Source: Tachypleus tridentatus (Eukaryota; Arthropoda; Merostomata; Xiphosura; Limulidae). Taken from it: a stretch of DNA of 64,000 nucleotides. The translations under genes were made by a program, and so were the position numbers. The first letter of the stretch is position 1, and each line of letters begins with the position of its first letter. The DNA is taken from assembly GCF_004210375.1 (NCBI RefSeq), contig NC_134831.1, positions 4,898,001 through 4,962,000 of the forward strand, in the 5' to 3' direction. The notes beneath the pieces were generated by a model, which saw only the letters and a program-made list of their open reading frames with translations, did not search any database and was not told the DNA's origin. Positions 1 through 9,775 of the stretch are shown here, one piece after another.

Positions 1-528
1 AGAAAAGTGCTCAAACTTCTGAGTCGTTCCAATAGAAATGAATAACAATAAGAAACAACGTGGTGAGATAAAATGTGTCATAGAACGTAGAAAAGTGCTC
101 AAACTTCTGAGTCGTTCCAATAGAAATGAATAACAATAAGGAACAACGTGGTGAGATAAAATGTGTCATAGAACGTAGAAAAGTGCTCAAACTTCTGAGT
201 CGTTCCTATAGAAACGAATAACAATAAGGAACAACGTGGTGAGATAAAATGTGCCATAGAACGTAGAAAAGTGCTCAAACTTCTGAGTCGTTCCAATAGA
301 AATGAATAACAATAAGAAACAACGTGGTGAGATAAAATGTGTCATAGAACGTAGAAAAGTGCTCAAACTTCTGAGTCGTTCCTATAGAAACGAATAACAA
401 TAAGGAACAACGTGGTGAGATAAAATGTGCCATAGAACGTAGAAAAGTGCTCAAACTTCTTAGTCGTTCCTATAGAAACGAATAACAATAAGGAACAACG
501 TGGTGGGATAAGGTGTCATAAAATGTAC
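1..528. repeat. 88-bp satellite array, six copies, running off the left edge
   Basis: The phrase AGAAAAGTGCTCAAACTTCT recurs at 1, 89, 177, 265, 353 and 441, giving an exact 88-bp period. Two monomer variants alternate irregularly. One carries TTCCAATAGAAATG (copies 1, 2, 4). The other carries TTCCTATAGAAACG (copies 3, 5, 6) and, in copies 3 and 5, a linked GTGCCAT instead of GTGTCAT. The last copy decays after about 515. The array is open on the left, so its true length is unknown. A minus-strand open frame of 65 codons across it is a by-product of the repeat. Confidence 0.95.
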
Positions 529-1477
529 AAAACCACACCATCACTTTGCAGCATTTTCTATATATGTGTTTGCAGTTTTCGCCCCACACAACATGCCATC
601 ATTGAAGCTCTATATGTCGCCTCATTCCTTTCCCTCAATATTTGAATCGATATTCGATTTATATTCATGTATTGGCAAGCATGTAGGACGTCACAACAGC
701 TGCCACATACCTTTACACAATTTCCTTAGGTCAGTGACCAGTGCCCTCTATTCGACGTCAAAATAATCATGCCTGAAGATTGTTCCGTTCAGCGGATGAG
801 ACCACACCGGCTTTTCTTTTTCTCACTCGTGAGACTGTCCGTGCCACATTTTCATAGAAAATCTCTTCTGTACACATTAAAATGCTATCTTTACTCTAAA
901 ATAGCCAATTTAATCTCTGCTAACAACAGGTCGCCATGTTTGTTAATGATGTATTTGATGATCACGCATGCGTTAAGCGTGATTACACTTATTTTGACAA
1001 AAACAGTGTGGATACCGTTATTCTTGTACTTGTCCTGACCAGAAAGTACATGAAACATTTTCTTATGGTCTCAGCGACAATTGGTAATAAAACACCGATC
1101 CTCGTCCTACTTTCTTTAAACAAAATCACAAGTTAAATTTAGAGACGAGGGGAATGTTGCGGGTTGTAACTCACCAATATATGTTATATTCTTTAGTCGT
1201 TCTGTATTTGTGTATCAAGATTCGAACCACTTTCAACTTTGCTTCCTCCTCCAGTGGCACAGCAATATGTTTACAGACTTACAACAATAGAGTTTATCTC
1301 TTTCTCTCTCTCTCTCGTTTTTTGGGTATACATGTGTGTACCCAGGGGTCAAGTGCACTTGACCTCTTACTCCTTCCTTTTCTTTGTTTGTCTGAACTGT
1401 TTAGCATATTAATAATTACTACATGAGGGCCAGAGTAACCCGCATTTACTCAGGCCCCGATCAGAGCAATCGATAGA
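529..1477. other. No recognisable gene or repeat family
   Basis: Several short plus-strand open frames (66-90 codons) overlap here. None has a recognisable domain or convincing splice context, and they overlap one another in different frames. A short TC-rich run lies near 1,297-1,318. I see no supported function. Confidence 0.5.
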
Positions 1478-1902
1478 ATTTGTTTTATTTGTTTTTTAAT
1501 TTCGGCAAAGCTTGTTTGTTTGTTTGTTTTTGAATTAAGAACAAAGCTACACAATGGGCTATCTGTGCTCTGCTCACCACGGGTATCGAAACCTGGTTTT
1601 TAGCGTTGTAAGTCCGCAGACATACCGCCGAGCCACTGGGGGGATTCGGCAAAGCTACTCGAGGGCTATCTGCGTTAGCCATCCCTAATTTAGCAGCGTA
1701 AGACTAAAGGGAAGAGGCAGCTAGTCATCACCACCAACCGTCAACTTTTGGGCTACTCTTTTACTAACGAATCGTGGAGTTTACCGTCACATTATAATGC
1801 TCCCATGGCTGAAAGGGTGAGCATGTTTTGTGCGATGGGGGTTTAAACCCGGACTTTCATATTACGAGTCAAGCGCCTTAACCACCAAGCCATGCCGGGC
1901 CC
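1478..1902 (-). mobile_element. SINE-T, split by a younger SINE-Va
   Basis: This is a reverse-oriented SINE-T. Its tail lies at 1,478-1,512. Its body (TAGCAGCGTAAGACTAAAGG, then GGCTGAAAGGGTGAGCATG) and tRNA head (ending CCATGCCGGGCC) lie at 1,645-1,902. The sequence TTCGGCAAAGCT occurs at 1,501-1,512 and again at 1,645-1,656. That is the target duplication made when another SINE landed in its tail. Confidence 0.88.
1513..1644 (-). mobile_element. SINE-Va nested in SINE-T
   Basis: Reverse-oriented and near full length. The tail (TTGTTTGTTTTTGAATTAAG) is at left. The shared module CACAATGGGCTATCTGTGCT follows, and the tRNA-like head ends at CCGAGCCACTGG. It is flanked by a perfect 12-bp duplication, TTCGGCAAAGCT, so it is younger than its SINE-T host. 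Confidence 0.9.
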
Positions 1903-1912
1903 AACGATAGAG

Positions 1913-2011
1913 TGTGTGTATGTTTTCTTATAGCAAAGCCACATCGCGCTGTATGCCGAGTGTACCGAGAGAAATTGAGCCCCTGATTTTAGCACTGTAA
2001 ATTTGTACCAA
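1913..2011 (-). mobile_element. SINE-Vb fragment
   Basis: Reverse-oriented: GTTTTCTTATAGCAAAGCCA (tail and shared module), then GAGAGAAATTGAGCCCCTGA (box B region). The head is cut off near 2,011, where a plus-oriented SINE-Va begins. Confidence 0.7.
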
Positions 2012-2095
2012 CGATAGAAACCGAGTTTCGATACCTGTCGTGGGCAGAGCACAAATAACCCGTTGTATAACATTGGGCTTAACTTCACTACAAAT
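2006..2095 (+). mobile_element. SINE-Va, 5'-truncated
   Basis: Plus-oriented: GAGTTTCGATACCTG (box B), GGGCAGAGCACAAATAACCC (shared module), then a decayed tail. The first third of the tRNA head is missing. Confidence 0.65.
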
Positions 2096-2444
2096 TTTAT
2101 AAGTTCCTTTCTAAAGAAACTGTAAAATTTACGCTTAGCCTAAAACTCTACAATTCGCGATATTTTGTCATCCATGTACCCCCACCACTACCTTTAAAGG
2201 AAAAAGGAAAGAAAGAGAGAAGAAGAAAACCCATCGTGCCCCATAATAAAGAATATTATTAGATGGAATTTCAAATTTATTTTAGATTCAAAGGATTATA
2301 TTGTATTTAAAATGGCTCATTTTTTTTGACAACGAATGTTCTCGATTTTATAAGGTTCTTGATAAAACCTCCTTTCACCATTCAGTTGAAAAAATATTAC
2401 TAAAATCAAATAGACTACACGGAAAACATACACGTTGTTCCTTT

Positions 2445-2520
2445 CAGAGTCTACTGCAGCGAATCGAACCTCCGATTTGAGCGTTTGAAGTCCGTAAACT
2501 TACCTCTGCCCTACCAATGG
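2445..2520 (-). mobile_element. Old SINE-V head fragment
   Basis: Reverse-oriented: GCGAATCGAACCTCCGATTT (box B complement), followed by GAAGTCCGTAAACTTACC. The tail is not recognisable. Confidence 0.5.
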
Positions 2521-3039
2521 AGATTAATGTTCGTCAGTTCGTTTTTGTAATTATTATTTCTAATTTCTTCATTAATTTTCAGATCGCGTTTCAGTTAAAA
2601 AAAGACAACAAAACAGAATTTTCTGAAAATACGCTTAATACAATATAATGAACAATTGTCATGCAACGTGCATAGTTATCTAAGCAAAATCAATGTTGTT
2701 TTCTTTCCTAGCTTTCTATTATGCAGTACTTTTCTATAACACTTATTTTAGTAATTTTAATGTAGAAACCATTAGAATATTAAGCACTTGTTTTAGGTCC
2801 TGTGTATTCCTTCATGTAAGGAACAGACCCACGAATACGGAGTCAATGACGTATGTTATTTGGCTCGTATATACAACTAATGACGCTGTATTTAGTATAC
2901 GCTGCGAGAAATAAGTTCTCAAAACTTATTTCTTCTATTACAAAAATATAAAACGCAGTTTCTGTTTTCGTATTTCTTGTCATCAAGCGAAAAGTAACCA
3001 ATGCAGTCCAACGTTTCCTCTCTGCTCTTCTGTTGTGTG

Positions 3040-3120
3040 TGCTTCTGTCTCAAAGTAAAGCCACATTGGGGCGTATGTTGAGTCCACTGAGGGGAATCGA
3101 ACCCATAATTTTAACATTGT
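3040..3120 (-). mobile_element. SINE-Vb fragment
   Basis: Reverse-oriented: AAAGTAAAGCCACATTGG (shared module), then GAGGGGAATCGAACCC (box B complement). The 5' head is lost. Confidence 0.65.
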
Positions 3121-3185
3121 TAAAACATCAGATTTAAATCTGATGGTTGTTTATTTTACTTACATTTCTGATATAAGTAGATATT

Positions 3186-3299
3186 GTTCTTGTTTCTACG
3201 CAAAGCTACACTGTTGGTTATTTGAAATCTGTTCACCGCAAGGACTGGAACCCAGAATTTTAGCTTTGTAAATCCGTTGACTTATAGCTGACGCACCAA
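3186..3299 (-). mobile_element. SINE-Va, diverged
   Basis: Reverse-oriented: CGCAAAGCTACACTGTTGGT (tail and module), then TTTTAGCTTTGTAAATCCG and CTTATAGCTGACGCACC (head). Confidence 0.65.
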
Positions 3300-3316
3300 A
3301 GAACTCTATTTTAAAA

Positions 3317-3704
3317 AAAGATACACCATTGGTTATCTGCATTCCATTCATCGCAGAGAATCAAACCTATAATTTTAGCAATGTAAATCTGGAGACTTAC
3401 AAGGCCCGGCATGGCCAAGCGTGTTAAGGCGTGTGACTCATAATCCGAGGATCACGGGTTCGCATCCCCGTTGCGCCAAACATGCTCGCCCTTTCAGCCG
3501 TGGGGCGTTATAATGTGACGGTCATTCCCACTATTCGATGGTAAAAGAGTAGCCCAAGGGTTGGCGGTGGGTAGTGATGACTAGCTGCCTTCCCTCTCTT
3601 CTTACACTGCTAAATTAGGGACGGCTAACGCAGATAGTCCTCGAGTAGCTTTGCGCGAAATTCAAAAACAAAAACAGACTTACAGCTGACCCACTATAAG
3701 ACTC
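3317..3704 (-). mobile_element. SINE-V split by a younger SINE-T
   Basis: The reverse-oriented body lies at 3,317-3,401 (CACCATTGGTTATCTGCATT, then GCAGAGAATCAAACC). Its head resumes after 3,676 (AGACTTACAGCTGACCCAC). The duplicated target AGACTTACA flanks the insert at 3,393-3,401 and 3,676-3,684. Confidence 0.75.
3402..3675 (+). mobile_element. SINE-T, full length, nested in SINE-V
   Basis: It starts AGGCCCGGCATGGCCAAGCG (box A), and box B is GGGTTCGCATCCCCG. It has the complete central domain and the tail GCGCGAAATTCAAAAAC. A perfect 9-bp target duplication, AGACTTACA, brackets it. This is one of the better-preserved copies and defines the family's length here. Confidence 0.93.
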
Positions 3705-3719
3705 TGATCAGTCACATTT

Positions 3720-3990
3720 GTTGTTTCTTTGTTTTTGAATTTCGCGCAAAGCCACACGAGGGCTATCTGGGCTAGCCGTCCCTAATTTATCAGTGTAAGA
3801 CTAGAGGGAAGGCAGCTAGTCGTCACCACCCACCGCCAACTCTCCGGCTACTCTCTTACCAGCGAGTAGTGGGATTTACCGTCACATTATAACGCCCCAC
3901 GGCTGAAAGGGCAAGCATTTTGGTGCGACCGGGTATCGATTCCGCGACCCTCGGATTACAAGGTGCCTTAACCACGTGGCCATGCCAGAT
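3720..3990 (-). mobile_element. SINE-T, near full length
   Basis: Reverse-oriented: TTTGAATTTCGCGCAAAGCC (tail), CACCACCCACCGCCAACTC (central domain), GGCTGAAAGGGCAAGCAT, and a head ending GGCCATGCCAG. Confidence 0.9.
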
Positions 3991-4318
3991 CTCGCATTGG
4001 TTCATAACACTCCTGAATAAGGAAAGAATTATTTACGAATGAACTGCCATGTGCTCAGAAACACTCAGACTTACTGGAATGAAGTTTATGCTTTTTATCA
4101 TGAATAGTTTAAAGAAATTGCTTGTTGCTAGGGTCAATTTCAATACCTGCTACCAAGTGAAATCGCTGTAAACACATTTTCTCGTATCCATAAATGCGCT
4201 CGATATGACTACAATGAATTAACCACCAAAAGTTATATACAATTTTAATTTAGCTGTTAGGTTTGTTTGTTTACTTACTGTTGAGTGCAAAACTACATCA
4301 ATAAGTAAAATGTGTTGT

Positions 4319-4601
4319 TGGCCCAGTATGAACAAGTGGTAAGGGCGCTCGGCTCGTAATCTGAGGGTCACGGGTTCAAATCCACATCCACATTACAACA
4401 AATATGCCTGCCTTTTCAACCATGGGGTCGTTTAATGTGACGGTGTATCCCACTATTTGTTGGTATAAGAGTAGTCCAAGATATGGCGGTGAGAGGTGAT
4501 GACTAGCTCTTGTACCTCTAGTCTTACATTGATAAATTAGGAACGGCTGGTGCAGATAGCCCTCATGTAGCTTTGTGCTAAAATCAAAACAAACAAACAG
4601 C
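4319..4601 (+). mobile_element. SINE-T, full length
   Basis: It starts TGGCCCAGTATGAACAAGTGG. Box B is GGGTTCAAATCCACATCC. The central domain is slightly diverged and the tail is CTAAAATCAAAACAAACAAA. Confidence 0.88.
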
Positions 4602-4675
4602 ATATGTGTTGAACCCACCACAGGTATCGATACACGGTTTTTAGTGGTGTCAGTCCTCAGGCCGCTGAGATATTA
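4602..4675 (-). mobile_element. SINE-Va head fragment
   Basis: Reverse-oriented: ACCCACCACAGGTATCGATA (box B complement), then TTTTTAGTGGTGTCAGTCC. It abuts the tail of the preceding SINE-T, so one of the two probably inserted into or beside the other. Confidence 0.6.
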
Positions 4676-4987
4676 CAGATCACAATTCTAAGAATAATTT
4701 ATTTTAGTTTTAAATATACGAATAGTAAAGGTAGAAAGGAATATCGCTAATCTTATATTTTAAAGGGAAAAAAATTAACCATTTTTTCGGTTTCTAAACC
4801 CGTATATAAGTACTTTTAATCATTTCACGTGCATAATGTGCGATGTTCATTATTTTATAGGAAGTCGAGTTCGTTATATGAAAGATATTTTGAACATTTA
4901 ACTGATCAATTCACTTAACAAACACATCCGAGCAAAATAGAATGTATCAGAACTATATTGTTTATTGTTTGGTACATTGCGTGATGT

Positions 4988-5098
4988 TTGTTTTTTGTTA
5001 GTTTCGCGCAAAGCTACACGATTTGGTGTGATGTGGATGTGAACTCGCGATCCTCAGATTACCATTCGAGCACCTTAACCACCAAGCTATGCTGAGCC
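4988..5098 (-). mobile_element. SINE-T with central domain deleted
   Basis: The tail (TTTCGCGCAAAGCTACACGA) joins directly to the head (GGTGTGATGTGGATGTGAAC to CAAGCTATGCTGAGCC). About 160 bases of the central domain are missing. This is either an internal deletion or a short subfamily. Confidence 0.7.
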
Positions 5099-5373
5099 TG
5101 GTTTGGTTTGAATTTCGCGCAAAATTACACAAGGGCTATCTGCGTTAGCCGTCGCTAATTTAGCAATGAACGACTAGAGTTAAGGCAGCTAGTCATCACC
5201 ACCCACCGCCAACTCTTGGGCTACTTTTTTTACCAACGAATAGTGGGATTGACCGTCACATTATAATGCTCCCACGGCTGAGAGGGCCAGCATATTTGGT
5301 GTGAGGAGGATTCGAACCCCCGCGAGCCCTCGGATTACGCGTCGAGCGCCCTAGCCATCAGGCCATGCTGGGC
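5099..5373 (-). mobile_element. SINE-T, full length
   Basis: Reverse-oriented from TTTGGTTTGAATTTCGCGC to GGCCATGCTGGGCC. It lies directly beside another reverse SINE-T, forming a head-to-tail pair. Confidence 0.92.
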
Positions 5374-6360
5374 CAATAATGTGGTGCCATTGGAAAGTGA
5401 TCGCTTGGAAGAATATATGACAGTTTTTTCTACTGCAAAATATTCAAAAGCTTATGTTGTGAGGATATTTTCAGATGAAGGTTTTATAATTTCCAAGACT
5501 TAATATATATATAAAGGCATAGGGGATAAAAGGGAATATGGATGATCTTGAGACACCAGAACCATCTCGAAATGGTCATGTAAAACATTGTACTCCATAA
5601 TGTAGGTAACTTGTGAACTTTTGTAACAGGTAAGATTCTATAAATACAAAGAATAGAGGGAAAAGCTGCATAGCTGTTACAAGTAATATAATCACAAAGG
5701 ATCTCTGTCTGAAAATCCGATATAAGTCACGTGTACATGCGTATATCCTTTCAACCGTCACATACCTCAATCAGCTGTAGAATGAAATGGATATCTCTAT
5801 TATTCCTTATAAACACATACTGGCCCAGAATTTCTTTGCGTTCAGACCATTAAAACAGATGCTGTGAAGCACTAATATTCGTATACTAAACTGCTAATGG
5901 AAAGAATGCAGGGTGAAATGTTGTGATTTGATACGGCAGCTTTTCGAAAGAGCTTTTTTATGATGGAAACTATGCTCCAGGAATATTATCAAACAGCACG
6001 GCTGTCATGACTAGAAGTTGACAAATAGCATATAAAGACGTGTAATGACGCCATACTTTTATTAATATACCGCACTCAACTTCTGTATTTGTTTGTTTTC
6101 ACTTTCAACTTCGGTAGTTTATAAGAGCAACAATTAATTTCATTACTTGACTTAATTACCAAAAGACCCCTATGACCGTGAGTTATGCTAATTAGTTGCC
6201 TTCCCTCTCAATAGTAGCTATACCCACGTGAACCCTAGAAAGTCTTTGACCTGGTCACTTAGCACATGTACTGATCAAGGCAGTTCATCTTTTAAAAACA
6301 GTAAATATACATTTTAAAGAATAATTTTAAATACTTGGTGTGTGTCTTAGGCTTACCTGA
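5374..6360. other. Spacer; no supported gene
   Basis: A minus-strand open frame of 64 codons at 5,770-5,576 is rich in hydrophobic residues, as AT-rich sequence often is. It does not resemble any tetraspan exon and has no supporting splice sites. No repeat family was recognised. Confidence 0.5.
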
Positions 6361-6641
6361 CAGCCCAATATGGCCAGGTGGCTAAGGCGTTTGACTCGTA
6401 ATCTGAGGGTTGCGGGTTCGAATCCCCGTCACACAAAACATGCTTGCCCTTTCAGCCGTGAGGGCGTTATACTGTGAAGCTCAAGCCCATTATTCGTTGG
6501 TAAAAGTATAGTCTAAGAGTTGGCGGAGGATGGTGATGAGTAGCTTACCTTCCCTCTGGTCTTACATCACTAAATTAGGGACAGCTAGCGCAGATAGCTC
6601 TCATGTACTTATACTCTAAATTCAAAACAAGACAAACCATA
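6361..6641 (+). mobile_element. SINE-T, full length
   Basis: It starts CAGCCCAATATGGCCAGGTG. Box B is GGGTTCGAATCCCCG and the tail is AAATTCAAAACAAGACAAACC. Confidence 0.92.
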
Positions 6642-6811
6642 AGCAGTATTGGTTGAAATGTTTAAGATTTGCATTTTTTCTTATTTTTACTTTATCATTG
6701 CCTTATATATTTATTAAAATGATTATTTTGTATTGTTAGCTTAATGTTTAGAGTTAGGGTTAACCTACATACATGCATAGACAGTGACATACACGACACG
6801 TCCATTTTAGT

Positions 6812-7086
6812 TTGGTTTGGTTTTTACTTTCACGCAAAGCTGCACGAGGGCTATCTGCGCTAGCCGTCCATAATTTAGCAGTTTAAGACTAGAGGGAAGG
6901 CAGCTAGTCATCACCATCCATTGCCAACTCTCGGGCCACTCTTTTACCAAGGAATAGTTGGATTGACCATCACATTATAATGCCCACACGACTGAAATGG
7001 CGAGTGTTAGGTGCGACGGGAATTCGCATCAGCGACCCTCAGATTACGAGTCGAACACCTTAACCCATCTACCCAGTTGTCGGGCA
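6812..7086 (-). mobile_element. SINE-T, full length
   Basis: Reverse-oriented from TTTTTACTTTCACGCAAAGC through GACTAGAGGGAAGGCAGC to a head ending CAGTTGTCGGGC. Confidence 0.88.
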
Positions 7087-7377
7087 TACCCGACAGTAAA
7101 CGAGTGCTTGTTATAATGGTAACTCATAGAAGCTTTGTGGTATTTATGGACAGTCATATGACATTTATTTAATTTCAAAATATAATAATATGTTGAAGTT
7201 TAATATAGAAGTTAAGTGACCTTGCGTAAAACAAAAAATATTAGTATGGGCAGATTAAGGAAGTATCATAATATATCTCGCTGCTTCAGTTAGTGTGCAC
7301 ACGAATCATGTAGAAATATAAACATAACAGATGAACTCACTTTCTAACAATGATAGCAATAATGAGAACAACACGTT

Positions 7378-7775
7378 TAGGACTAGTCTGTGTCTGAGAA
7401 ACATTATCGTTTAGGGTAACTATCTTAGTGCTATTCTATTTGTCTGAGAAACATTATCGTTTAGAGTAAACATCTAAGGACTGATCTATTTGTCTGAGAA
7501 ACATTCACGTTTTGGATAAACATTTTAGGGCTGGTCCATTTGTCTGAGAAACATTATCATTTAGGGTAATTATCCTAGGGCTAGTCTGTTTTCTGAGAAA
7601 CATTATTGTTTAGGGTAATTATCCTAGGGCTAGTCTGTTTTTCTGAGAAACATTATTGTTTAGGGTAATTATCCTAGGGCTAATCTGTTTGTCTGAGAAA
7701 CATTATCGTTTAGAGTAAACATCTTAGGACTGATCTATTATCTGAGAAACATTATAGTTTAGGATAACCATCATG
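7378..7775. repeat. 50-bp minisatellite, about 8 copies
   Basis: TGTCTGAGAAACATTATCG recurs at about 7,391, 7,441, 7,491, 7,541, 7,590, 7,640, 7,690 and 7,738. Each unit ends with a variant of GGTAAACATCTTAGGGCTAG. Later copies are one or two bases shorter. The TTAGGG-like core inside the unit is coincidental. Confidence 0.93.
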
Positions 7776-8299
7776 GCAAAATAGGTTTAATTTTATCCAC
7801 GTACACAATTAACATAAACTTAACGTAGGCTTGTTAATCACACGGTTTTATCTCGTCATCCAAGTTGGTGATTTTATTCAATAATAAGAAGACAACAATT
7901 CACATGGACAGAGATGGAAGATATGGGTAACGTTGAATGTGTGTAGACAAATCACCACATTACCAAAGTGTATTTTTGTACTTTCTACTCAGTTGCTTGT
8001 AAATTATAAGAATGCAAGAGAATAAAACGACGAAGAAAAAATGCTGTTTTTTATATTAAACGTTTCATCTTTTACAATTTTTCTACAAGCTTTTCAGTTA
8101 TCTAATATTTTATTTAAAACCGTTATAAGTTTCATTGTAGAAGAAACTAATATTCGTTTGTATCCTACTATACCGTGAGCCGAATTTTTAATTATTTTAG
8201 CTGTTCTTTGCACGAGTTATAATCTACCCATAAACGTTCATATGTTCAATATACTAGATTATTTAAAGATAAGGTGTCAATGAAAGTTTTCTATAGCTT
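7776..8299. other. Spacer; nothing recognised
   Basis: AT-rich sequence without a long open frame or a repeat that I could identify. Confidence 0.5.
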
Positions 8300-8565
8300 T
8301 ACATTGCGTGATGGTCAGAGCGTTATATTTGCAATCTGTGCGTCAAGCGAGATAAAAACCCGTCGTCGAACATCTCAACCTTTTAGCCTTAAGAGCATTA
8401 TAACGTGTCGATAAATCTCACTATTAATTTGTGAAAGAGTATTACAAGAGTTGACGGAGGGAGACATAGACTAGCTACCTTCTCTCTTATCAATCGCTTC
8501 AAAATTAGGGGCAACTAGTGCCGATATCTCTCAAGCAGCTTTGTTCATAATTAAACAGACAGTTT
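8300..8565 (+). mobile_element. Old, diverged SINE-T
   Basis: The order of the family is kept: a box B-like CCCGTCGTCGAACATC, then TTAAGAGCATTATAACGTG, AGAGTTGACGGAGGGAGACA and CTCAAGCAGCTTTGTTC. Many substitutions mark it as one of the oldest copies. Confidence 0.7.
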
Positions 8566-8607
8566 ATGTTTTATGTTTAGCTAACTATAAACAAATAAAA
8601 TCAATAG

Positions 8608-8975
8608 CTCACTGTTCCCCGCAACGGTAAGTCACCGGATTTACAAAGCTAATCAGGGGCTCGATTCTCCTCGGTGGACACAACAGGTAGCCCAATGTGT
8701 CTGTCTGTCTGTTTTGAATTTCGCCCAAAGCTATACGAGGGCTATCTGCGCTAGCCATCCCTAATTTAACAGTGTAAGACTAGAGGGAGGGCAACTAGTC
8801 ATTAACACTCACCGCCAATTCTTGGGGTACTCTCTTACCAACGAATAGTGGTAAAACGAGCATGTTTGGTGTAACCGGGATTCGAACCCATAATCCTCGG
8901 ATTACGAGTCGAGTGCCTTAACCACCTGGCCATGCTGAACTGCTCGAGGTGGCTTTGTTATAAGAAAATAAACAC
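8608..8975 (+). mobile_element. SINE-Vb split by a SINE-T
   Basis: The head and module are at 8,608-8,699 (CAGGGGCTCGATTCTCCTC, then AGGTAGCCCAATGTG). The element resumes at about 8,948 with GTGGCTTTGTTATAAGAAAA, the missing Vb tail. The interrupting sequence is a reverse SINE-T. Confidence 0.8.
8700..8939 (-). mobile_element. SINE-T nested in SINE-Vb
   Basis: Reverse-oriented from TTTTGAATTTCGCCCAAAGC to GGCCATGCTGAAC, with about 30 bases missing around the ACCGTCACATTATAACG region. It separates the two halves of a SINE-Vb. Confidence 0.85.
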
Positions 8976-9417
8976 CATTGCTCATAGCACTAATAAGATG
9001 AGTTGTGACTTCAAAAATATCTCAACTTTGTTGTCCAATTCTATGTTAATTTGCCATCAATGGAAACTTGACACTATTGTATTGACACCAGAGAGGTACA
9101 GAATGTAAACAGGTTCTCGATATAGTACATTTTAAATAAAAACTTATACTATCGTATTGATATCACTATTGTACTTCTACAATGGAGAGCATATAGATAA
9201 TAGCAGTAACTTTAATATGAATTATATTGGATAGCATGTTTGTCAAATAATAATTAAAATCACAATCAAACATCCAGTTATGAACGTTATTGCTAAGCCT
9301 GATTTACCTGCTGTTAATTGATCCACACGATGTAAGTAGGTGTGTATTATTTGTGCTTGTCTGAGTACTATTTAAATTAGCATGTCGAAAGTTAAAAGCT
9401 GATATGTTTCACTCTAC

Positions 9418-9775
9418 CTGATAAGTCAGTGCAGATTGAATAAACCCCCCCTTGCAAGGGAACGAGGTAGATGTGACCGTCGGAACTGAAGTTCCACCCG
9501 TGTTGATTGTAGTAGGAGGCGATCTTTTCCACGTCTCGAGGGGCGCTGGGATGTGCAGCTTTAACACGGGCCACGTGGCTACTCACCCACATCACCGTGT
9601 GCTGGCTGTTGTTAGCGGCATGGCGTACCTGACTCCGTCTGAAAGTGACGGTCTCCCAGTGATTTGTGAGGAGGGCGACAGAAAGACACACTGTTGCGGC
9701 GGCGGTAATAACCACCGTGGTCCAGCTGAAGATGGAAGTAAACGAGAGACACGACTCCTTGTTGCTGTTTTCCAT
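9418..9775 (-). CDS. First coding exon of a claudin-like tetraspan, probably a second stargazin/TARP gene (gene B, partial)
   Basis: This exon encodes 119 residues plus one base. It reads from the ATG at 9,775 to a GT donor (CAG|GTAGAG) at 9,417. Residues 16-37 form TM1 (FSWTTVVITAAATV onward) and are followed by TNHWE, the place of the tryptophan after TM1 in claudin-like proteins. The exon ends in GGVYSIC, at the position of the GLWxxC signature, but with Tyr for Trp. N-X-S sequons lie at N55 and N95. The exon ends in phase 1, as every intron of gene A does. An upstream in-frame ATG at 9,877 would add 34 residues. I prefer 9,775 because it has G at -3 and +4. The rest of the gene must lie to the left, and I found no second exon in 1-9,400. 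The protein would be an integral membrane subunit. Membership of the tetraspan superfamily is firm, and the TARP assignment is an inference. Confidence 0.75.

Noticed and set aside
1-528. CRISPR-like spaced repeats
   Set aside because: The 88-bp units are continuous tandem copies with no unique spacers, and the genome is eukaryotic.
5576-5770. Possible second exon of gene B, from a hydrophobic minus-strand frame
   Set aside because: It lacks the NF-C-ID-FP loop pattern or the TM2-TM3 layout, and there is no matching acceptor/donor pair in phase 1.
7378-7775. Interstitial telomere-like TTAGGG
   Set aside because: The word occurs once per 50-bp unit and is not itself tandem.
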